From Anniella stebbinsi (taxonomy: Eukaryota; Chordata; Lepidosauria; Squamata; Anniellidae): a DNA stretch of 64,000 bases. Position 1 is the stretch's first letter; each line of letters starts with the position of its first letter. The position numbers were made by a program, and so were the translations under genes. The notes under the pieces were generated by a model. That model was not told where the DNA came from. It saw only the letters and a list, made by a program, of their open reading frames with translations, and made no database searches. The stretch lies in assembly GCA_029215795.1 (NCBI GenBank), contig JARDYH010000003.1:95822609-95886608 (forward strand), read 5' to 3'. Below, piece after piece: positions 24,560 to 36,494 of the stretch.

Positions 24560-24687
24560 GCAGGATGTACACTACTGCTTTGAAATGGTTTATAACAGTA
24601 GTGACAACTGTTGGGGTTCAAGACACATTCCATATACAGTTTTCAAACTGTTTTCAGTGTCATATCCTGCTTGGTGTAGATCTGGCC
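24560..24687. mobile_element. MITE family B copy 3
   Basis: GTACACTACTGCTTTG on the left and GCTTGGTGTAGATCTGGCC on the right. The interior is shared with copy 2 (CATATACAGTTTTCAAACTG). Confidence 0.6.
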
Positions 24688-24825
24688 AGGGGCATAGGAT
24701 AGTTCGGTTTCCTGGCTCCAAGGCTGGAGCCCTGACTCTGACTTTGGAGCCAGCAAACCAGGGTTTGGGCTGATAACTATCTTGATCTCCCTACTAGTAG
24801 ACGTGGACTGAATGTTGGGAGTCCA

Positions 24826-25175
24826 ACCTTCTTGATTCTTCTGGATCTTTTAGCAGGGTTTGACACCATCAATCATAGTTTGTAAACAACCTTTGTAAAC
24901 CACTCAGAGACTTTGGCTATGTGGTTTAGTTTGGGCTTAAAAAGCACAGTATTACAGTGGTTCTGGTTCTTTTTCAATAGTACTAGAAAGGAGTTCTGGG
25001 TGATCCATGCTTTGCCCCACTGCCAATGGCTTGTTGAGTGCCACAGGGCCCTATTTTATCCTGCACGCTCTTCAGCATCCATATGAATGTGCTGGGAGAT
25101 GCCATCTGGAGTTAGGGAATTTAATGTCACTAATATGCTGATGACACACAGCTCTACCTTTCTTTTTTCCAGCTA
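24826..25175 (+). pseudogene. LINE (CR1/L2-like) reverse transcriptase remnant
   Basis: Conceptual reading gives FLILLDLLAGFDTINHSL, then VPQGPILSCTLFSIHMNVLG, then YADDTQLYLS. These are the FDT-NH, PQG and catalytic YADD signatures of CR1/L2-type reverse transcriptases, in the right order but with stops and shifted frames. About 70 bases between the first two pieces (about 24885-24955, with TTTGTAAACCACTCAGAGAC) look like the 3' tail of another LINE inserted here. Confidence 0.7.
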
Positions 25176-25504
25176 AGATTCCAAGGCCTGCTTTTGGTCC
25201 CTCGAGCAACACTGTAAAGCCTATTTTAGTTCAATGATATGATATTTACATTTGCAATCTTAACTAAACAATTTTGACTCTATTTAGTTGAAGTCTAACT
25301 GCAGATTAATTTTGCAAACTCCCTGCCCACTTGAGAAGTGCCTTCTTCTGCCATATGAAGGCTTTTTGGATGAAATTCCTTCCTTAGAAATGGATTTATT
25401 TACAATGGGAGAGAAGAGAGAATTGTAGTTTGTAAAATTCAATATTTCATTAAAAGCTGGCACAAAGGCCTTAGTACTGTTGTTATTTCCTATGTTGTGT
25501 GAGC

Positions 25505-25538
<34 letters not shown>

Positions 25539-26846
25539 CATAGGTTAATAGTACACAGGACATCCAAAAGGTAAAGGAGGAAGAGAGTGCTCTTGAATTG
25601 TAAAAATAACAATGGGAAACTATTGCAGTTTTGCAATATTGTGTATAAACCAATACGTTATTAACATAGGAACAACATCACTGTTAAAGCAATTATAATC
25701 AAGAAGCCCTCATCCAAATGTACAATGACAAATATAGGGAGGGGATTGAAGTAAAAGGTGAAGAAGATAACTGTTCAAGTGAATTGATTTTAGGATTGTG
25801 TGTCTTTCTGCTTGCATATGCAGTCCACCTAATAAATTGCCTAGAAAGGACAGATATTCAGTGCACAGCACAGCATTTTTTTTTCTTCCAGAGGTCACCG
25901 TATGCAAGCCAGACAGCAATGCAGGTGATATATTATACATGACAACCCTGAAAGTTGCTACACAAAGAGATTCCAATTCTCAGTGTCCTTTGAGAATTGT
26001 TAAATATCCTTGATGGTATCTGATTTCTGGAATACTGGGGATATGGCATCTTTGACGTCCTTGCTAATCAGTCAAGGGTAATATGACATTCATGTGGTTT
26101 TTGGATTGCTCCACTTCTGCTGGATCACCTTGGGCACTCAGATGGAAGTAGCATGAGATCCTTTGGCATTTTAAAGATCAGTTTATCTCTTAGCTATAGT
26201 CTTAACAGTTAACTCAACATAGAAATTTAAACATTTCCTCCTGAGAAATTTGACAAGTCCAATTTAAAAAAACATGAACAATATATCAAACTAATCAAAC
26301 TTTTTGAATGTATGAATTGCGGAGCTATCCTACCTGCTAGCTCAGGGGTCCCATTCATCAACTCTGTTTGTCAAACTCTTTCCCCTAACTCGTTCACTGC
26401 CCCCCTATATGGCCAGAAAAATGAAATTGGCCTGGATCCAAAGAATTGTGCAGCTAAATCTATGCACCCAAGGGAGCATTGAATGCATTTGCCCCCATAC
26501 CCTGGAATGAAGATGTGAGAGATAAGTAGGGCTAAAGGGACCACACATAAGGATGGGTTAGAAATTTGTGCGGTTCACATTTCAATGTGAACTTACCAAA
26601 TTCACACCTCCCAAACCTGAAACTGACCTTTAACAGGCATATCAGTATAATGACATGGTAGAGCCTTTTTTGGTTTTAGTCATTCTGATACCAACTTTTT
26701 ATCATTAAAAGAGATCACATAACAATTTACCTTGGCAACAAAAGGGGAAAAAAAGATAAACTTTATGTTCAACCATACCTTGCAGGACTTGTGCCATTTT
26801 CTATTACTGTTATGAAGCATTGGAATAAGAGTACTATATTAATTTA
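25176..26846. other. intron sequence with a (CA)n run
   Basis: Contains the CA microsatellite at 25507-25536 and no recognisable exon or RNA gene. Around 26546-26640 GGATGGGTTAGAAATTTG followed by GTGAACTTACCAAATTCAC may be part of a worn hAT-like MITE. Confidence 0.4.
25507..25536 (+). repeat. (CA)n microsatellite
   Basis: Fifteen uninterrupted AC units. Confidence 0.95.
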
Positions 26847-26955
26847 GGCTGTAATCCTGGGCACTTATCTGGGTATAAGCGCCACTCAACTCAATGGGAC
26901 TTATTTCTTTGTAGGTGAGTATAGGCTTGCACTGTTAGACTTGCACCCATATACC
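26847..26955. mobile_element. short MITE of the 'TGCAATCCTA' class
   Basis: GGCTGTAATCCTGGGCAC on the left, AACTCAATGGGACTTA in the middle and GTATAGGCTTGCACTG on the right. This resembles a very common reptile MITE with TGCAATCCTA ends. Similar worn pieces lie near 19800-19925, 49940-50060, 55798-55885 and 62122-62220. Confidence 0.5.
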
Positions 26956-27206
26956 CTGAAATATCTAGACGTTTATATGATTTGAAAATAAATAGGAAAG
27001 AAGTCACTAGCACTGTGCCAAAATTATCCTCCCCTCCACCTCAATTTACAGCCCTATTTGCAGGCCACAGGCATGGAAGATGTTTCAGTAATTTTCAGGA
27101 AGTGGGAATGAATTTTGCAAAGTGAGAGTTGGCACTCACCAGTTCTCCTCCTGTCTGCACTCAGATGACAGCCATGATTTTGTTTGTGTGAGCCTTTCCC
27201 ATGTGA

Positions 27207-27378
27207 TAGGGTGACCAGATAAAATCCAGGTCAGGGCTCATGTAACTTTAACAGTTGTAGAGAAAAGGGAATTTCAGCCAGTGTCATTTGTATGCAATTA
27301 GTTCCTGGTGAAATTCCCTTTTCTCTACAACTGTTAAAGTTACATGAGCCCTGACCTGGATTTTATCTGGTCACCTTA
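27207..27378. mobile_element. short palindromic hAT MITE, family P copy 3 (172 bp)
   Basis: Ends TAGGGTGACCAGATAAAATC and GATTTTATCTGGTCACCTTA, with a perfect 8-bp duplication CCATGTGA (27199-27206 and 27379-27386). The arms pair for about 70 bp with few mismatches around a loop containing GTCATTTGTATGCAATTAG. It lacks the asymmetric centre of the 320-bp copies and uses the second end-type (AGATAAAATCCAGGTC). Confidence 0.88.
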
Positions 27379-28019
27379 CCATGTGACCCAGCCTGCCCTC
27401 TTGGGGTATCTGTATAAGTGGGTCCTACTGTTTTACTAATGACCTGGATAAACTGAATTAAAGAAAAACATGAATTCCTGACATTTAACTGTCAACCTAA
27501 ACAATCCCAAGTCATCCACAGCCTGTGCAAATTAACTTTGTCGTAGGTGTGTGTTTTCCCACAGCCACACACTCTGACAACTGCTCTTTTGTGAGAGCTG
27601 GCCTACATTCCCTTCACCCCCGATCCCCCACAACCATTTCACTTTTGTTAGGTCTATGCTTTATAGCCTGTAATTTAAAAGCATATGGACAGATTAGTGC
27701 AACCATGCACACGAGATTGTGGACATGGGATAACATCTGTAAAAAAAAAAATCATTTTGAAATAATAAGTTGTAGGGAACCCAATGTCTGGTGAAGGCAA
27801 TGTAAGGAAGATGACATTTGCTGGCTTTTGAGTTTCACTCCCAAAAGTTCTTCAAGCAGAAATAGAACCCAATCTAATGAAACGTAAATGGAGTAACGTA
27901 GAACTTTGGGTGTAGTGCTGTGTGATGAACTGCTTGCTATTCATGACTAGATTAATAATTTGTATACGTTGGTTTTACTGCATGGTTAGATTAATGTTTG
28001 CTCCTTTCTTCCTCAACAG

Positions 28020-28113
28020 GACAATATTTTTAAGCTGGAAGATTCGCATTTTGAAAATGGCAGAGGGAAAAGCCCCTATGACCCCAAGCTGCTGACAGCT
28101 TCTCTTTTAATGG
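28020..28113 (+). CDS. SEMA3A: SEMA3A internal exon (sema domain), 94 bp
   Basis: Internal coding exon of a class 3 semaphorin, a secreted axon-guidance ligand that signals through neuropilin and plexin-A receptors. Seen: a strong acceptor (pyrimidine-rich tract ending CAACAG at 28014-28019), an open frame starting on a codon boundary, and a donor GTATGT at 28114. The translation begins DNIFKLEDSHFENGRGKSPY, runs into DPKLLTASLLM, and ends one base into the next codon. From memory of the family, this corresponds to about residues 152-183 of the roughly 770-residue protein, in the N-terminal part of the sema beta-propeller. SEMA3C and SEMA3D differ clearly after the ENGRGK stretch, which favours SEMA3A. 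The next exon is 16.6 kb downstream and joins in phase. The preceding exon (ending GHHPE in relatives) was not found in this window. Nothing suggests a pseudogene: introns, splice sites and frame are intact. Confidence 0.93.
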
Positions 28114-28912
28114 GTATGTAGGGTTTTGTAAAATGGATGTGTGTGCGGGATTATCTATAGTTACCTGCTTCTTCCCTTTCCTGATAGCTATCTGAGTTCC
28201 TGCTTCCTTCTTTTAAAACCTGCCTGGGAAACACCAGAATATCCTTTTATTCAGCTGCATCGCATGGCAAGTTAAGGCAGGCTTAATCCTGCACAACAAT
28301 AACTATCCATAGTTTCTGTTGATGGATGTGCAAATTGGGAATTTCCAATCATGACAAGGATGCAGACTTTGAATTTGAACTTGTGGATGGGGGCAATGAT
28401 ACAAGGCTCTGGAACTTCCTAAATTTGATATGAGATCGAGGCATGCAGGACAGGAAGTGGGCAAATGAAGTTTGTTCGCACCATGAATAGCTAAAACTGT
28501 GAATCGGAGTCCGTTGATAAGGCTTCTATTAAGGCGATTGAAGCTTAACATTCAGTCCAATGTTTCTAAAATTGTTTTATATTCCCTCATTGTGACTATG
28601 CCTGGAACTATATGCTACGGGGCCAAGTCATCTTTCCAAATGCTATAGCATTTCTCCACTATAATAACATCAGTATTGGATGATTTGTTAGAGAGAAGCA
28701 ACAGGTGACAGGAAGGGTGTTTAACCCCTTACCCCCCACCTGCTACTCTTCCTCTGCAACTCCACCTTCAGCTCCTACACCCACTTCCTCACACCAAGCT
28801 GGAGTTCAAGCCCATTTGCAGCAGATAATGTTGTCTGGAGTTTGGAAATACAACTTGGCCATGTAACCTGAAATTCCAACCTAAGGAACATAATCTCATA
28901 TGCCCAAATGTG

Positions 28913-28934
28913 CACACACACACACACACACACA
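28913..28934 (+). repeat. (CA)n microsatellite
   Basis: About eleven uninterrupted units. Confidence 0.9.
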
Positions 28935-28939
28935 ATTAT

Positions 28940-29320
28940 TATTTCTACAAAGTTTATAGGCGGTTTTTCTAATGAAATTAGGCAAAGCAGCATACAAGCA
29001 TATCAAATACACAAATCCTTAGATACCCAGTAGGCTAAAACAATAAAAGCAACAGCAGCAAATAACAAAATCAAGTTGTGAGTACAAAAAGGCCCCAGTA
29101 AATGAAGAAGTTTTTAACTAGAGCTTCGAAGGCTCTGAAGGAAATGCTGTAGTGGAATTCCCTGAGGAAGCCATTCCATAGAATTGGTCTGCCCATTGAA
29201 AAGGCTTCATCCTTCACCCTTGCAGATCTCACTTCCATGGCACAAAGCCTCCCCAGATGACTCACCAGTTCAATAGTAGTTTGGTTTATGAAATAGGTTA
29301 TATGAAGAATCACCTGCACA
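28940..29320 (-). mobile_element. LINE-like 3' tail remnant, uncertain
   Basis: AAGTTTATAGGCGGTTTTTC followed by AACAATAAAAGC resembles the reversed 3' tail of L2/CR1-class retroposons. The following sequence (GCTTCGAAGGCTCTGAAGG..AATTCCCTGAGGAAGCCATT) is repeat-like but I cannot name it. Confidence 0.35.
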
Positions 29321-31169
29321 ATCAGAGTTTTAAATCAAACAGGTAGCCTATGCATATAGAACAGAGTCTTCTCTTCAGACCCTCCCTCCCGAAATGTGAA
29401 CCATGTGGGAGTGAGGCCAGCAGGGACATTATGGGAGGTGGAACCAATGAGCTCTTCCCCTCATGCAGTTGCAATTGTGTGAGGTCTAAGTCCTGAATAG
29501 GTTATAGAACGGCAGTGTTGAACCCAGTCCACCTTCTGGGGTTCCCCAGATGGCCACACATCCTTCTCCTGGCCCCACCTGCTTTCCTCACCCGTGAATC
29601 ATTTGGTGGCTTCCCAACTTCAGCACTCTCTGCACACATGCAGACATAAGGTTAAAATGCCTTTCCTAAGGCTTAGTTAATGGCAGTTAGAGCTTTAAAC
29701 TAAAATATGTTGGTATCTTTGGTGTTGGGGGCATTTTGGTCCCACTTCTATTGCCTTTGTCCCCACCCTCCATTGGAATGCAGTCATAGGTGTGTGCACC
29801 ACATTTCTTTGGGATGTGCACCCAGAGATTTTTTTAAAAAATGTATTGAATACTCCGTCATAAAGGACATAATTTGTATTCATTTATTTATTAAACACTG
29901 TATTCACTGATGCCCTACTCCATGCTTGGTATGCCTGACCATGGGAGGGCCGTTGCAGGTGAGGGGTAGGGAAATGGGGAGATTTTCCTCAAGCCCCAGC
30001 ATTGGTGGAGCTTGGTGGTGGCACTGGCCAGAGGAGGGGCTTACGTGGTGATATTACCCTTCAGGATCCCTCCTTCTGGCCTCTTTGAAGTGTGGCTCCC
30101 AGCAGAGTGATTCCTTTTTGCTCTTGCTGCCGGGAGCAACGGTGCACTCTCAGGGGCGGCAGCAGTGGAGCAGCCAGAGGACCATTCTTGCTGTGCCTGG
30201 ATCCCCCTCTGGATTCCTACTCAATGGCACACTCAATTCAGTGCTTATTGCTTGAGACATTAGGGTGTGCCTGGGCACACCTGGCACATCCCCTGTGCAC
30301 GCCTATGCAGCCCCTAAGAGCTTCTCCCAAACTGAATTCAGGCCTCAGGCTGAAAGAGGTTCAGCACCCCTGCTATCGAAGCCTGTGGGCACATATTCTT
30401 TGGAGTAGAGTCAGTATCTTGGCTCTCTTGTGAAGCGTTTAGTCATGCCCATGCTAGAAAATTGTGAGCGTGGTAGAGCAACAACAAAATGAACATTTGA
30501 ACATGCACAGTATGATATTGTGATGAAGGCACAGGAAATTCAAAAAGTGAATAATGGCTTGATGTTACTTGAATATTAAGACAAGACTGTCCTCCAGATG
30601 TTCTTCAAATGATAAAAGGTATTTCAGTATACATCTCTCTTCTGTAGCTCTTAAGGGAAGGCAATAAGTTTTACGCAATCTTTTCTGCTTTTAAAGGCCT
30701 TATTAAGGGAGCGTAGGATAGAATGTCTAGATCCCCTGCTCGTGGAAGTTCTAACGATTAGAGATTCTACCAGCTACTCTTAGGTCACTTATTTTTAATA
30801 CAACCATGTTCTTTGCCATAACTTGCATCCCATATTTTAAAAGTCTATTCATTGACAACAAAAGAGAGAGAAAATTTGCCTTAAAAAAAAATGGTGTATA
30901 AACTAGTGCCTGGAGCAACTTTAATTTGTGGAGCTCCTCCTCCAATGAAGAAAGGGTACGATGTCAAGTTAGTGTTATTCAAAAATCATGGCATATTACG
31001 AACTGAAGTAAATGGAGACTAGCTTCTCACATTCCTTTTCATGTGAACTTATGTTAACACAAAGGCTTTTCTTTCCTTTTCTTTTCTTTTCAACCTTTTT
31101 GCACGGAAGGCAAGGAAGATTTGGGGGCAAAATGTTAAGGAATGCTGATGAGTCTTGTTTAAGAATAGA
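29321..31169. other. intron sequence, nothing recognised
   Basis: Includes a GC-richer stretch at about 29930-30340 without recognisable exon structure, and an A run near 30880. Confidence 0.4.
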
Positions 31170-31324
31170 ACAAACATCCTTATGCCAGGTAGGAGTGTTT
31201 GCCCATCTAGCCTGGTATTGTCCAGCAGAAGTCTTTCTCATCACACAGTATCTGACCCTTTCAGCTGGAAATACTGAGGATCGAACTCTGGATCTTCTGC
31301 TTACCACTGAGCCATGGCCCTTCC
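31170..31324 (-). mobile_element. tRNA-derived SINE, nearly full length
   Basis: On the minus strand: GGGCCATGGCTCAGTGGTAA (A box), then GAGTTCGATCC (B box), then a body ending CTAGATGGGCAAAC..CTGGCATAAGGATG, the tail typical of this squamate SINE class. Confidence 0.7.
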
Positions 31325-31486
31325 TACATTACGTAGAACCTGCACTTCTCTCCAAGAAGTCAATGATAGGGATGGATGAGAATTCCATTTTGGAGGTGAA
31401 ATCTCGAAGGGCTTTACCAGTTCAGTCCTGGCAGATTTTGTTCAATGTCCTTCTGCTGGCCTTTTTTTTTTAAGAAAACAAATTTG

Positions 31487-31690
31487 GTGAGTCTTTAAAT
31501 TTGTGCAAATTGGATTGTGGGATATTATTCAATATTATTTGTCAGGTCTTTAAATGTGCACAAATGGGAAGATTTTTATCATTTTTCGGGTCTGTAAATT
31601 TGTAAAAATGAAAGAGTGCCTTTTTAATATTATTTTTTTGGTCTTTAAATTTGTGCAAATGGGGTTTTATTTATTTATTTATTTATTTTA
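31487..31690 (+). repeat. minisatellite-like repeat then (TTTA)n
   Basis: Four imperfect units begin GTCTTTAAATTTGTGCAAAT at about 31491, 31546, 31590 and 31641. They are followed by a TTTA run at about 31666-31688. Confidence 0.7.
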
Positions 31691-32281
31691 TCAGTGGACT
31701 TTTGCAAGTCCACCAATCTGCAATTTAGCCCCATTGCAAATATGCTTGTCAACAGCATCCTCTCCATACATTATTTCATTTAACCCAGCCCAGACATTCT
31801 TCTGTACTTGTAAATTTCATCTTCCACTTTGGCATCAGGACCATAGCAGGGGCATCAGGACCATAGCAGGGGCAAAGGATGAAAGCCTCCAAACACCATC
31901 ACTTCCCATGCTAGGCTCTGAATCTACATAGTAACAATAGTTTAACCCTGAGAAGTTACATTCCATAACTAAAGGAACAGCATATTTTCTCCAAATTTGC
32001 TGCCTGGGGCAGGAATGTCAGCCTGTCTCTTATTTGGAGTGCCCTTCTCCTAATATCAATATTAGGAATGTATAGTTTCTCAATATCTGCTTTAGTTCTA
32101 CATGTAATAACTGTCCACCTGAACCAATTAATGTGGAAGTACCTGTAATCAGTGATTTGTTAGGTTTATGTTAATAATGATAAAGGGACACAGGAATTAA
32201 GGCAATGAGTGGGGGGGGAAAGGTTCTGCTATGCTAAGCCTCAAAATTCTCTTGGTTTTAAAAATGACCCCTGCTGAGTAA
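31691..32281. other. intron; small 20-bp direct duplication
   Basis: GGCATCAGGACCATAGCAGG occurs twice in direct succession near 31831-31871. Nothing else recognised. Confidence 0.5.
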
Positions 32282-32282
<1 letters not shown>

Positions 32283-32364
<82 letters not shown>

Positions 32365-32372
32365 TAGATAGA
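32283..32372 (+). repeat. compound (TATC)n(GACA)n(GATA)n microsatellite
   Basis: About eleven TATC units switch at 32326 to GACA units and end with two GATA units. It directly abuts the LINE-like tail that follows, as is common where retroposon tails seed microsatellites. Confidence 0.92.
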
Positions 32373-32560
32373 CGTTTTTATACTGCCCAATAGCAAAGGA
32401 TCTCTGGGCAGTTCACAATGACAACCATAAAATATAGTAAGTTAAAACATAATATAAAGCTATAAAAGTTTAAAATACCAAATTAAAACAAATTAAGTTA
32501 TAGCCTAGGGAAAGCCTGTGTGAAATAGAAAAACTTGAAATTTAACATCCGTGATACACT
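32373..32560 (-). mobile_element. L2-like LINE 3' tail remnant
   Basis: TTTTTATACTGCCCAATAGC followed by CTCTGGGCAGTTCACAATG and an AAAATA-rich stretch is the reversed tail seen in squamate L2-class elements. It has no coding part. Confidence 0.5.
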
Positions 32561-33135
32561 TGATGAGATGTCAATTGTGCCAAATTTCAAACCAATCTGA
32601 TAACAACTTCCACAGGTCCAGCAAGTTAAAAAGTGCTGAAAATTGACACATTTACCCCTTTTGCTCCAAAAGTTTAGACAGACATATCATATATTTCTTT
32701 CAAAACTATTGATGTACTTTATTCAGGTTTGTTGAGGAAGGCAATCCTTCATTGGTCTGGTGAAGTTCTGAGCAGAGGTTCTGACATTATTAAGGTTTAT
32801 ATGTCGTATTCAGTTTCATCCTGCAGCTGGTAGTACTCCAGTATTTACAAAGGGATTTTATGGCTGTATCCACCTGTGTCATTGCAAATGATGTTGCACT
32901 AGTGGAAACTAGGTTACGCACCATGTGCAAGACGACAGTCCAACTGAAGATACTTTTGCGCAAGCACAGTTACTCAATCAGATGTTCAACTAGGGGTACA
33001 AAAGATTCAACAGAGCTCTGCAAATTCCATTTGGGTTTGCAGGATGATACCATTGAATACTGCCCAACATTGCATTGAGAATCTAGACGATTCTGTTGCC
33101 TATTTCTGCACCCAACTGATCAGCCTCTTCTGGCT
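32561..33135. other. intron sequence, nothing recognised
   Basis: No exon or transposon terminus recognised. Confidence 0.5.
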
Positions 33136-33143
33136 TCTATAGT

Positions 33144-33505
33144 TAGGGATGGGCAAAAACTCAACATCCACGTTCGCCCAGATTCTTTGAGCATTGGTGC
33201 GATGCTTGTCTCTCCTTCAATTTCTGCAGCCGTTTGCTATCACTGTTTGATTTGTGCAACAGGAAACGTGCACAAATCGAACACAACCACATGGGTAAAT
33301 TTAGAATGTTTCCGAGTTGCACGCTTTTCCTGACTCGCTAAAGTGTGAACATGCACATTTTTAAAAAAGTTGTGCAATTTTGAACAGTTCTCTTCCGAAG
33401 TTTCTGCAATTTTTGGAACGCAAGCCCATGTTTGAGAATTTGTGCAGATTTTCAGAGGACACGTTCTCCTGCTTGCACTGTAAATGAAATTCTCGTACAT
33501 CCCTA
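33144..33505. mobile_element. hAT-like MITE, 362 bp
   Basis: Ends TAGGGATGGGC and GTACATCCCTA form inverted termini of the hAT TAGGG type. Flanking 8-mers TCTATAGT and ACTCCAGT agree at 5 of 8 positions, so any duplication has decayed. The interior is rich in GTGCAAAT/TTTGTGCA-like words. Similar worn interiors lie at 38030-38270 and 47100-47580. Confidence 0.5.
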
Positions 33506-33965
33506 ACTCCAGTGTGGCTGGGCATTGAACAGACATGATACATGCATGTTTTCAAGAACAGATGCTATGGCTGGCACTCTTTGATCCAAAGTAGCGTCTT
33601 TCTACTGTAACTGCTTTAGAAGGACTATATATAGAGTGGGAATTCAGCACCATCTTTGAAGTAGTCTAGGGTGGCCACTTATACATTGCCAAAAATGAGA
33701 AGACACGCATCATGAAACAATAGGACAAAAGAGCACAGCAACTGAATTGTATATAGAATAATGATTATAATTTAAATAGACATATAGTACATCTCAGCAT
33801 AGTGTGGAACACTGCGACCAGGTGAGCTGTGTGTTGCCTGTTCATTCTGCTGTTCAGGTGGCTGACAGTGGATGGGCAACAGTTCTTATGGTTCTTTACC
33901 CTTAAACTGGACGTGGGCAGGGCAGCCCTTTGAAAAGAGGCAGCAGGCTGGTATACTAATATTGA

Positions 33966-34209
33966 GTGCCAGCGTGGTGTAGTGGCTAGAGCGTTGGATT
34001 GGGAGTTAGGAGATATGGGTTCTAGTCCCAATTTGACCATGAAAGCTCACTTGGTGACTTTGAGCCAGTCACAGCCTAACCTACCTCACAGGGTTGTTGT
34101 TGTGAGGATAAATCGAAAGGAGGAGGAGAATTATGTATGCTGCCTTGGGTTCTTTGGAGGGAAAAAGGCAGGATATAAATGCAATAAATAAATAAATAAA
34201 TAAATAAAT
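33966..34209 (+). mobile_element. Sauria-type tRNA SINE, full length
   Basis: Starts GTGCCAGCGTGGTGTAGTGG (A box), then GGGTTCTAGTCCC (B box), a body with CTTTGAGCCAGTCACAGCC and CTCACAGGGTTGTTGTTGTG, and ends in GGATATAAATGCAATAAATA with an AAAT-repeat tail. This head, body and tail order is that of the squamate Sauria SINE class and is the clearest clue to the lineage. Confidence 0.85.
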
Positions 34210-35514
34210 TCCTAATACCAACAGAATCCCTATCTGCCTTCCCAGTACCAGGTACTGAAAAGTAAACTTGGAACTCCACTCAACAAGAACCCTGGCTTTT
34301 TTCAAACCATGAGAAGGCAGGAGTTCAATTTTATTTTATTTCTATAAACCTTTTAAAAAGATATAGCATAACCATACTACTGGTCTTCCCCCCCCACACA
34401 CACACACACACACTCCTACTGATTTTTAAAAATACTTCATAACTATTAAATTCTTCCCCAAATCACTCTTCCTCAATCCACTTGCAACTGGTTTGCAATT
34501 ATTTTTTAAAGAGCTGTTCATTTATGATAACTCCTGCTATGGAGTGTTGAGTAAAATGCCAATTGTGGATGAGCTCTGAGTAGCTCTGAATTATCACTTA
34601 GCTGCCATTTGTTATTAATGGTCTGTTCAAAGCACAGCTACTATGTGCGTGTCAATGCGTGTGTTTGCAGCTTCCAATGAAGCCTTAAAGGTTGCCTTAA
34701 TTCAGAGTTACTACTGGATTCTACTTTCATGATCAAGAAGAGTGAGTAAAGACTGTATAGTTTTATTTGCTACTTTTGTAATAGAGATTATTTCTTAATC
34801 AAAATGGCAGAGGCCACACTGTGTAATCCATTTAGGACACATTCTGGGGTGCTCCTGTTCACACCCCATTGAATTGAATAGGAGCTCTGCAAGCGCTTGT
34901 TCAATTTCCATGCATTTCAAAGGAGAATGTGCAGAAGAGCTTTCTGGCGGATTGTGACCATCCAAATGATAATATTTTAGTGTTAGAGATATAGTGCAAT
35001 TTGCGTATAACAGCGAGACATGTGAGATCAAAGGGGATGTTTATTTTTGGCCTCATCATAGTTTAAAGAGATCAAGAAAAATAAGGCCTAGGAGGAGCGG
35101 AGAACATATATAAAAGGACTGGCATAAACTGTAGATAATCTGAGTTGGAGACACCTCCCTGTGCTTGGACAAACAAGTAGAGGTATTGTATGGCTCCCTT
35201 TACCCCAAAGTCCCAGAGCTTCCTTGGGCTTGCCTTCTGCTCCCTGGAGCCGTATGTTTTTGTTTAGCACTGTCTGTGTTATGATTTGCATCCAGGACTT
35301 AAACAAAAGAAAAGGGCCAATTTAAAAGAGATAATCCAGTATAAGGAGTAGCGGCCAACATTACAAGTCAGTTTAGAACTCTAGAACAAAACCAATCTCT
35401 TCTCTCTCCCCCCCCCCCCCCATTTTCCAATCATACTCATAACCACTGATCCAATTTTCAATCAAACTGAGAAGAGTTCAACCATCACTAGCTGGCACTT
35501 GTGGTACTGTGTTT

Positions 35515-35547
<33 letters not shown>

Positions 35548-36489
35548 TTAACCAAGGCTACAAGCAAGCAGCCCCAGCATGTATACACATTCCATCCCAG
35601 CCAGTGCTATTCATGTGTAATCTGTCAATGGGTTAAGATCACAATGTTTCAGCAGACACATTGAAAACATTCATCAGCTTCCCATCCTTTGGTACTGAGA
35701 TACAGACATGTGCATCAGCCCTCAGGCAGCATATTGGTTTACATTTGTGTAACTTTTCCTGACTTTCATATACAATGTTTCCGAGTTCTTCATCGCTGGC
35801 AGGTAGAGCCAAACTACAGGTTACGTTAACTGCATAGCAAAGCAGGTAGCTAAGGGTTATATCTTTATTTACCCTAGTGCAATTATGTATGGCCCTGATT
35901 TGGATCAGGACCATGACACACTGGGAGTGGAGGATTAACTACTTTCCATTGGGGCTGGAGGGGGGTTAAAAAAAGGAAAGAAAAAAAGCCTCCATTGACC
36001 CTCCCCCTCCAATGGTGTGGGGCAGATTTCAGAGGGGAAATGGGGTGGAGGTTGATCCTCCTTTCTCAGTCCATGGTAGTCCTGATCAAAATCGTAGCAC
36101 ATTCAGTAACCTTTCGGCCAGGAGAAACCTAATGCCCAGCAGCTATGCTGCACTTCCTTGGTTTCAGTGAAAGCAATACAGCTTGAAGGAATCCTCCTCC
36201 CCCTTTATATTCTCAAGTTCCCAGCATGTTGCTGCTAGTCTAGAATGACCGAGAAGCAAAGTCCACATTGAGGCTATGAAGACTGATGTAAACTTAGCTA
36301 AACAGCTGAGATTGGACCTCAGTGGTATCCCAGAGCGTACCCTTTTACTCTCTCCCATAGAAGGGAATGATTGCTAGTTATTCTTATGGGGAAAAGTAAA
36401 GCATTGCACTTGGGAGATAATATTGGGGTACAGCCACACTCCACCCAGACATTGAGTTGCTCACCCCAAACTGGGTAAGGAAGGCATTT
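34210..36489. other. intron with microsatellites only
   Basis: Contains a (CA)n run at 34395-34413, a C run at about 35409-35421 and a (GTT)n run at 35517-35546. No exon or RNA gene recognised. Confidence 0.45.
35517..35546 (+). repeat. (GTT)n microsatellite
   Basis: About ten uninterrupted trinucleotide units. Confidence 0.92.
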
Positions 36490-36494
36490 TCTCC

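Noticed and set aside
1..28019. Upstream SEMA3A exon ending in the GHHPE stretch
   Set aside because: I looked for a 3' exon boundary (CCAGAG or CCTGAG before GT) preceded by matching codons. The candidates near 18311 and 25890 do not translate to sema-domain sequence.
28020..28113. Exon assigned to SEMA3C or SEMA3D, or to a processed pseudogene
   Set aside because: The residues after ENGRGK and the GHHHPIRTEQHDSRW stretch in the next exon fit SEMA3A. Intact introns and splice sites exclude a processed copy.
31012..31473. 153-residue ORF with a DRTLDLLLT stretch
   Set aside because: It overlaps the minus-strand tRNA SINE. The peptide is an antisense translation of SINE sequence.
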